From Verrucomicrobiales bacterium (GTDB taxonomy: Bacteria > Verrucomicrobiota > Verrucomicrobiia > Limisphaerales > F1-80-MAGS106), in the NCBI GenBank assembly GCA_005805305.1, contig SYMW01000249.1:1-38064 (forward strand): DNA of 38,064 nucleotides, read 5' to 3'. The notes beneath the pieces were generated by a model. The model did not search any database. It was not told the origin of the DNA and worked only from the letters and a program-made list of their open reading frames with translations. Within the stretch, counting starts at the first letter, position 1. Each line of letters begins with the position of its first letter. The position numbers were made by a program, and so were the translations under genes. Below, piece by piece: positions 34,134 through 38,064 of the stretch.

Positions 34134-35291
34134 TCAGGGGTTCAGCAGGTTTCCAAAAAAGAGCGTCGATCCGTTGTTGATCACAAAGCAAAGGCGGCCG
34201 CGGTATGGTTCCGGCAGCCAGTAAACACCGCCCAGCGACGCCTTCGGCACCGTGTCGCAGGTGACCGCCTCCAGCTTCGACCAATGATCCCCGCCGTCGT
34301 CGCTGTACATATATCCGGCATTGAAGTCAGGCGGAGTATCCCCGCCGAAGCTGAACAAACAATGAAGCCGCCCTGTGGGATCCTCCACCATGCTCGGGCT
34401 GACGATCTGCGGATCCAGGAACATCTGCTTCCAGCCATGGGGGTCCCGCCGGGCATGCACGGTGTAATAACGGGCCACGGGCTCAGGAGTGGGAAAATAG
34501 GACGGCACGAAGCCATAGAGCGAATGGGGCCGGCCAAGGCGATCCACGAGGAACTTGATCTGGTGCGCGTCGCAGACGAACCGCCCGTCAGCGCGGCCGT
34601 CGCCGAAGTTGATGTTCACCTTGTCGAGACCGGCCAGGCTCTCGGGAATCCACGGGTTCAAGTGGTACGGACTTTTCAGCACGCGTCCGTCTCCCAGCGT
34701 CCACGTCTCGCCCCGGTCCGCGGTTCGTAGATAATAGATGTTCTGGTAGAGCGCCGGGTTCGGTTCCCAGCCAGTGAACATCAGATGCAGAACGCCGTCG
34801 CGGAAGATGGCCGCCGGGTAAATCACCTGTCCTTCGACCAGCGACTTGCGCTTCGTCCATCGGCCGTCGGGCAGGCGGCACATGTAGTCGATGGCGCCGC
34901 TGTTGCCGCCGGCGCCGAAGTAATAGAGCGAGTCATCCCGGCGATCCACCACCATGGACGAGTAGTTCTTCGGGTGGATTGGCGCACCCTCCCCCATGGT
35001 GTCGAGGTCGTGTGGTTTCGCGCTGGAGAAATGCCAAATCTCGCCGCGCTGCTTCCGATGCGGCCCCGCCAGATGGATCCTGCCCCGGCTGTCCACCGCG
35101 ACATAGGGAGGGCCCACAGGAAACCCGCCCTTCGAGGTCCAGTCCTTGCCGTCAAAGCGGAGGATGACCGAACCCTCATCGCCACTCTCGTAGGCGATGT
35201 AAAGATGGTCGCCCAGATGGACAATCTTGTTCTGGCTGAACAGCCCGTTGTAATTGCTGTTCGACTTGATGGCTTCGAGGGCGACCTTCAT
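34134..35291 (-). CDS. BNR-repeat/sialidase-superfamily propeller protein, no signal peptide
   Basis: A 385-residue beta-propeller protein of the BNR (sialidase-like) superfamily. Repeats with Asp-box character occur through the chain: RTADRGETWTLGDG and YSDDGGDHWSKLEAV, with AVDSRGRIHLAG and VEDPTGRLHCLFSFGG as blade strands. No Arg triad of true sialidases can be assigned with confidence, so it may bind or cleave another glycan. It starts directly with a short helix and no signal, although its partner is exported. Its ATG overlaps the stop of the upstream BNR gene by 4 bp (35288-35291), which implies coupled translation. The absence of a signal could mean a cytoplasmic role or export together with the Tat partner. 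Confidence 0.82.
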   Translation of the reverse strand: MKVALEAIKSNSNYNGLFSQNKIVHLGDHLYIAYESGDEGSVILRFDGKDWTSKGGFPVGPPYVAVDSRGRIHLAGPHRKQRGEIWHFSSAKPHDLDTMGEGAPIHPKNYSSMVVDRRDDSLYYFGAGGNSGAIDYMCRLPDGRWTKRKSLVEGQVIYPAAIFRDGVLHLMFTGWEPNPALYQNIYYLRTADRGETWTLGDGRVLKSPYHLNPWIPESLAGLDKVNINFGDGRADGRFVCDAHQIKFLVDRLGRPHSLYGFVPSYFPTPEPVARYYTVHARRDPHGWKQMFLDPQIVSPSMVEDPTGRLHCLFSFGGDTPPDFNAGYMYSDDGGDHWSKLEAVTCDTVPKASLGGVYWLPEPYRGRLCFVINNGSTLFFGNLLNP

Positions 35292-36571
35292 GAGAAAATG
35301 CCTTCATCAAAGCTGCCTCGAAAGACCGGAGATCCGGAGGCGTTGTTGAATCCGGCGCAGATAAACTCGTAGCGGGTCCCTTGCCGCACCCATTGCGGCG
35401 TCACGTAATGCGCCGCCTTCCGGCGTGCGTCCGGGGCCAGCGGCTTCACCGGGCTCCATGTGCGCCCGTGATCGCGGCTGGACGTAATCCCGAGCTCCAG
35501 CCATGGCTCTTTTCGGCCCTTGAACATGACCAGCGCCCGAAGGTTGTTGCCGTCCACGACGTCGAGGCAGCCGCCTGCGATATCCACCGCGAAGTCGGCC
35601 GACAGCTCGCCGAACTTCCACCGCGAGCCGTCCCAGCGATCCAGGGACCATTTTGCTCCATCCCAGCAAACGTGCGCGCAGCGCATGAACGGCTCGCGCG
35701 CCAGATGATAGGGACGGTTGAACGAATACAGGAAGTGCGGGTGTCCCTCAGGATCCAATTCCAGGCCGTGCGCCAGCGTGTTGGAATGGCCGCCATTGGG
35801 CTGGCCCGTGATCGAAACCACTTCCGGACAGGGCCGCTCCAGCCCGTGTTCGCGCGAATTCGGCTGGAGCGGAAGTTCGTAAGCCGTGCCATCCGCCCGT
35901 CGCCATGTGGCCCCGTGATCGTCCGACCGCAAGTAATACACGGTGCTATAAATGGCCGACGCATCAATCCACGGACAGAGCAAAAGATGCAGCCGTCGAC
36001 GCGCTGCGTCATACCGCAGGATCGGATGCGCCCACGCGTGAACGGTCAGCACGAGCGGCCTGGCCTCGGGAGCATCCGAGTACACGGCGACGGTCTGCGG
36101 TGTCGGCCCTGGAGCCGCGATGCGAACGCCCTCCGGCGTCCACACGAGATCAAGCCCAGCCGCGGCGTGCGGTTCCGGCGCGGTAGCCCATCGCCTCGAC
36201 ACAGGGCGGCCCGTCGGGGGGACGCGGACGAGCCAAAGGCCGCCATCGCGAAATCCTGCGATATGCACCGTGCCATTCGGGTCGGCCGTCAGGCGTGCCC
36301 GAGCCAGCAGGCCAAGCGATTGTCTGCGTGGTCCCCGCTGGAGCACCGTATCCGCTGCGGAATGAAGCAGCAAAACCGGCGGTCCGTCACCGGCCGCAAG
36401 CAGGCGCGGCGCCGTGACGTTTGGGAACCAGCCAAGCGGACGTCCGGAGCGGAGGAGGATTTTAAATTTAAGATCGTCGACATTGCGCCGCTCGTCGCCG
36501 CGCAGCAACCCCGGCACCAGGGTCGAAGTTGCGGCCGTGCCCAAAGATTCAAGAAATTTCCGTCGTTTCAT
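35288..36571 (-). CDS. Tat-exported BNR-repeat/sialidase-superfamily protein
   Basis: A 427-residue protein with a twin-arginine-type N-terminus (MKRRKFLESLGTAATS) followed by a sialidase-superfamily propeller. Asp-box-like blades are seen (YLRSDDHGATWRRADG, TSSRDHGRTWSPVKPL) along with HIAGFRDGGLWLVRV. It is the upstream partner of an overlapping two-gene unit with a second BNR protein. The first ~10 codons and the promoter region are also present as a second, broken copy near 37.8 kb. GC-rich codon use continues into the partner gene. The enzymatic activity is not provable from the sequence; the pair may handle sialic-acid-like or sulfated glycans. Confidence 0.85.
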   Translation of the reverse strand: MKRRKFLESLGTAATSTLVPGLLRGDERRNVDDLKFKILLRSGRPLGWFPNVTAPRLLAAGDGPPVLLLHSAADTVLQRGPRRQSLGLLARARLTADPNGTVHIAGFRDGGLWLVRVPPTGRPVSRRWATAPEPHAAAGLDLVWTPEGVRIAAPGPTPQTVAVYSDAPEARPLVLTVHAWAHPILRYDAARRRLHLLLCPWIDASAIYSTVYYLRSDDHGATWRRADGTAYELPLQPNSREHGLERPCPEVVSITGQPNGGHSNTLAHGLELDPEGHPHFLYSFNRPYHLAREPFMRCAHVCWDGAKWSLDRWDGSRWKFGELSADFAVDIAGGCLDVVDGNNLRALVMFKGRKEPWLELGITSSRDHGRTWSPVKPLAPDARRKAAHYVTPQWVRQGTRYEFICAGFNNASGSPVFRGSFDEGIFS

Positions 36572-36655
36572 TGTGAACGAGATCGTTTTAACATATCAGT
36601 ATCACTTGATACATGAAACATCTTTGCTGCCTCTTCATTCTGCATGCAACGACGC
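36541..36655. repeat. Divergent promoter duplication, copy 1
   Basis: About 115 bp that recurs at 37779-37893 with roughly 85% identity by eye. It contains the first codons of the minus-strand Tat-BNR gene (MKRRKFL), the divergent intergenic stretch and the first codons of a plus-strand exported protein (MKHLCCLFIL). In this copy the minus-strand gene is intact and the plus-strand one is lost. Confidence 0.85.
36599..36612. promoter_or_regulatory. 14-bp palindrome in divergent promoter, candidate operator
   Basis: GTATCA-CT-TGATAC is a perfect 6+6 palindrome placed between the two divergent starts (36571 minus, 36613 plus). In the second copy of this promoter it has decayed on both arms. The position suits a repressor acting on both genes. 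Confidence 0.4.
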
Positions 36656-36765
36656 TCGTGAGGATCGGAGAAGCGAGGATTGCGGACGAAATTCATCGGA
36701 CACAAGCCGGCCCACGAGGGCGGGCGGGCTTTGCTGGCAACATGGGGATGGCGGATTTAACATAA
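36613..36765 (+). pseudogene. Remnant of divergent exported protein (copy 1)
   Basis: A 50-codon frame starting MKHLCCLFILHATTLVR, homologous to the signal peptide of the sialidase-like gene in copy 2 (KHLCFLFILLAALLR). After the signal the similarity stops and the sequence becomes non-coding in character. It is probably what remains of the original divergent gene after deletion or insertion. Confidence 0.6.
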
Positions 36766-36893
36766 AGGTTCCTCGGCTGAACCTGTTTCAATGCCCGAAA
36801 ACTCCTCACAGATTGCAGGAATTGAACCGGCATCGCGCCAACGCCGGCGTGAGATTCTCGGTGTTTTCAAACTGACAGCCACATCATACCCTT
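36766..36893. other. Short region upstream of the CopG/VapC pair
   Basis: No gene is seen. It should hold the promoter of the toxin-antitoxin pair, but no convincing -35/-10 set was found. Two GC-rich self-complementary stretches (around 36705-36735 and 36825-36855) are present. Confidence 0.35.
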
Positions 36894-36899
36894 GTGCCC

Positions 36900-37133
36900 A
36901 TGAAAACAATCTCCGTGAAATTGCCGGAGCCGGTGGCGAACTGGCTGGTCCGCCGGGCAAAAGAAACCAAACGCACACGCTCTGCTATAGTGCGGGACGC
37001 GCTCGAACGGGAACGGTCTGGAAATGGCCTCCCCAAGAGTTGTCGGGATCTCTTGGGTGAACTCGAAGGTTTTTTCGACGGACCGCCGGATCTATCCACG
37101 AATCCCAAACACATGGAAGGCTTTGGGCAATGA
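36900..37133 (+). CDS. CopG-family (ribbon-helix-helix) antitoxin, VapB-like
   Basis: A 77-residue protein with an N-terminal ribbon-helix-helix DNA-binding motif: the strand KTISVKLPEPV, then a first helix ANWLVRRAKETKRTRS and a second helix AIVRDALERE. The C-terminal part, rich in Asp, Pro and Phe (ELEGFFDGPPDLS), would bind the toxin. I chose the ATG at 36900; a GTG two codons upstream is possible. The stop overlaps the start of the PIN-domain gene (ATGA at 37130-37133), the usual layout of VapBC operons. It appears intact even though its toxin is broken, so it may still act as a repressor or as a solitary antitoxin. Confidence 0.88.
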   Translation: MKTISVKLPEPVANWLVRRAKETKRTRSAIVRDALERERSGNGLPKSCRDLLGELEGFFDGPPDLSTNPKHMEGFGQ

Positions 37134-37543
37134 TCCGGACGTGGTTGGACAGTGGCCCGCTCGTGGCCTTTTTCGACCGCAAGGATACTCGTCACTTGTG
37201 GGCCTATGAGCAGATGGGCGGCCTGCAACCGCCGTTGCTCACGTGCGAGCCGGTGCTGACATAAGCTTGTTTTCTTCTTCAGCGGGGCACTGGCAATCCG
37301 GCCTTGGTGTTGCGGGCGCTTCGGCAGGGAACAATTCAAGTGGCGTTCGACATTGAGACGGAAGCAGCCACCATCGAGACTCTCATGCGCCGCTATAACG
37401 ACGTGCCCATGTCTCTCGCCGATGCTTGTCTGGTGCGGTTGTCCGAACTGAACCCGGATTCTCGGGTGTTTACTTTGGATCGGGATTTCACGCGTTATCG
37501 CCGCCACGGTCGGCACATCATTCCGTTGCTTGCGCCATGGTGA
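37130..37543 (+). pseudogene. VapC-type PIN-domain toxin with in-frame stop at the catalytic Glu
   Basis: Read through one stop, this is a complete 137-residue PIN-domain ribonuclease of the VapC type, which would cut tRNA or rRNA. The acidic residues are Asp7 (WLDSG), position 45, Asp98 (SLADACLV) and Asp117/119 (TLDRDF). Position 45 should be the conserved Glu in CEPVLTEACFLL, but the codon is TAA (37262-37264); GAA to TAA is a single-base change. The rest of the frame has no other damage and ends normally. It overlaps the antitoxin by 4 bp. As written the toxin is a 44-residue fragment, so it is inactive unless the stop is a sequencing error or is read through. Confidence 0.9.
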
Positions 37544-37698
37544 ACCCTATTTTGGCTCGGGCGCGCTGGTGGATCGCGGATCAGTTCCGGGCTAAAGTGC
37601 GGGCGAATGGGAAATCGCCCGGTTGAGGAAGCAGCAGGGGCCTTGAATGCATTTCAGCCTGGATCGCGCTAAATGCCCGAGGCCAACTTGTTCAAAAG
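37544..37698. other. Region after VapC; stem-loop only
   Basis: No gene is supported. A stem-loop CGGGCGA (37600-37606) with TCGCCCG (37615-37621) and an 8-base loop lies 57 bp after the vapC stop and could be a weak terminator; no T-run follows. Confidence 0.4.
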
Positions 37699-37809
37699 TT
37701 ACCGATAGATTTTGTTTTTCATGGATGGATCAAGCTGACTCAAATGAGATGTGACCGGTTCGGGGAGTTGGACGAGTTCCAAGGATCGAAGAAATTTCCG
37801 TCGTTTCAT
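37699..37809 (-). pseudogene. Remnant start of a Tat-exported protein (copy 2)
   Basis: A 36-codon frame starting MKRRKFLRSLE, which matches the start of the BNR gene at 36571 (MKRRKFLESLG). After residue 11 the similarity ends and the frame stops at TAA. The signal peptide is cut off, so this is the lost minus-strand gene of the second promoter copy. Confidence 0.65.
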
Positions 37810-37893
37810 CGTGAACGAGATCGTTTTGTCATCTCAGGATCACTTGAACACAAAACATCTTTGCTTCCTCTTCATTCTGCTTGCAGCTTTGCT
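37779..37893. repeat. Divergent promoter duplication, copy 2
   Basis: The second copy of the 115-bp divergent promoter region (see 36541-36655), in the same orientation, 1.24 kb to the right. Here the plus-strand gene goes further (to about 37965), while the minus-strand gene is cut after 11 codons. The plus-strand ATG of copy 1 has been lost; a TTG at 37844 with AGGA just upstream could replace it. Confidence 0.85.
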
Positions 37894-37984
37894 GCGAGCC
37901 GACGAGCCCGCGAAGCTTGTCGAAGTTCGGAAAATCTGGGACCAGGCTCCCCACAATGCCTTCACCGAAGCTGCCAGAGTTTGA
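37844..37984 (+). pseudogene. Truncated sialidase/exo-alpha-sialidase-like exported protein (5' end only)
   Basis: From a possible TTG start the frame reads a signal peptide (KHLCFLFILLAALLRADEP) and then LVEVRKIWDQAPHNAFT, which I recognise as the N-terminus of PVC sialidase-like proteins, whose first blade usually continues D/E-L-I/V-R-F. Here the similarity breaks after AFT at about 37965, and the frame ends at a TGA at 37982-37984. What follows in another frame is a group II intron maturase end. So only about 40 codons of the gene remain. Confidence 0.7.
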
Positions 37985-38064
37985 GCAGTGAAGAACTGCG
38001 AAACCGCTGGCGGACATATATCCGGGGCTGGAACGGCTACTTCCGGCTGGCCCCGGTGGACAGC
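37966..38064 (+). mobile_element. Group II intron-encoded reverse transcriptase/maturase, C-terminal fragment, runs off window
   Basis: The plus-strand frame through 37981 reads SLSSEELRNRWRTYIRGW and then NGYFRLAP up to the window edge. This is the maturase-specific segment near the C-terminus of group II intron proteins (typical pattern EL...R...Y(I/L)RGW..YFRLA). The polymerase domains that should precede it are absent, because a sialidase-like gene is found immediately upstream. It is therefore a 5'-truncated fragment, not a working intron. The continuation beyond 38064 should show the DNA-binding/endonuclease end. Confidence 0.78.

Noticed and set aside
1-38064. CRISPR arrays, tRNA or rRNA genes, phage genes
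   Set aside because: No regularly spaced repeats, no cloverleaf-like sequence and no structural phage proteins were seen on either strand.

Overview
The window looks like a chromosome segment of a Verrucomicrobiota bacterium (Pedosphaera/Limisphaerales-like). This is inferred from gene content, because there is no rRNA or tRNA gene in it. The supporting types are Tat-exported Gfo/Idh/MocA oxidoreductases, a PQQ-like propeller protein, a DUF1080-like jelly-roll protein, a type-II-secretion-style prepilin-like protein, a PEP-CTERM tail, a remnant of a PVC-type membrane-bound dehydrogenase and a large MoxR/DUF58/BatA/VWA operon. Shine-Dalgarno sequences are often weak or absent, so several starts were chosen from signal peptides, overlaps and family lengths.

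Left part (1-12.5 kb): the 3' three quarters of gyrA runs off the left edge, followed by an FMN reductase-like flavoprotein. Convergent to it is a minus-strand pair, a PQQ-like propeller protein followed by a Tat-exported Gfo/Idh/MocA oxidoreductase. Next come a HAD-IIIA phosphatase-like protein with a Glu at the nucleophile position and a three-gene minus-strand group: an alpha/beta esterase, a BatA-type VWA protein and a secreted DUF1080-like protein. A lone prepilin-like secreted protein follows.

Centre (12.5-30.8 kb): an MFS permease lies downstream of a compact minus-strand operon, read moxR, DUF58, BatA-VWA, DUF4175-like, VWA/GATase-like, then a phosphodiester glycosidase (NAGPA). Gaps between these genes are -4 to 18 bp. 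Upstream lies a second compact minus-strand group, glgP (alpha-glucan phosphorylase), rlmN and hisH, with a TAATG overlap between glgP and rlmN. A divergent S9 prolyl-oligopeptidase-family peptidase closes the housekeeping part.

Right part (30.8-38 kb): this is an accessory, decaying region. It holds an orphan PEP-CTERM sorting tail with no protein attached and an AbrB-type antitoxin/Doc toxin operon with a strong promoter. It also holds an IS66 transposase fragment joined in frame to a broken PVC-type dehydrogenase gene, and two overlapping BNR-propeller genes. A ~115-bp divergent promoter region occurs twice, about 1.2 kb apart, flanking a CopG/VapC toxin-antitoxin pair. The two copies have lost opposite flanking genes, and the VapC has a stop codon exactly at its catalytic Glu. 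At the right edge a sialidase-like gene is cut off and joined to the C-terminal end of a group II intron maturase.

Functionally, the best candidate for a poorly described system is the MoxR/VWA operon with its terminal phosphodiester glycosidase, plus the second BatA-VWA locus 5 kb away. The most informative evolutionary signals are in the right-hand 7 kb.
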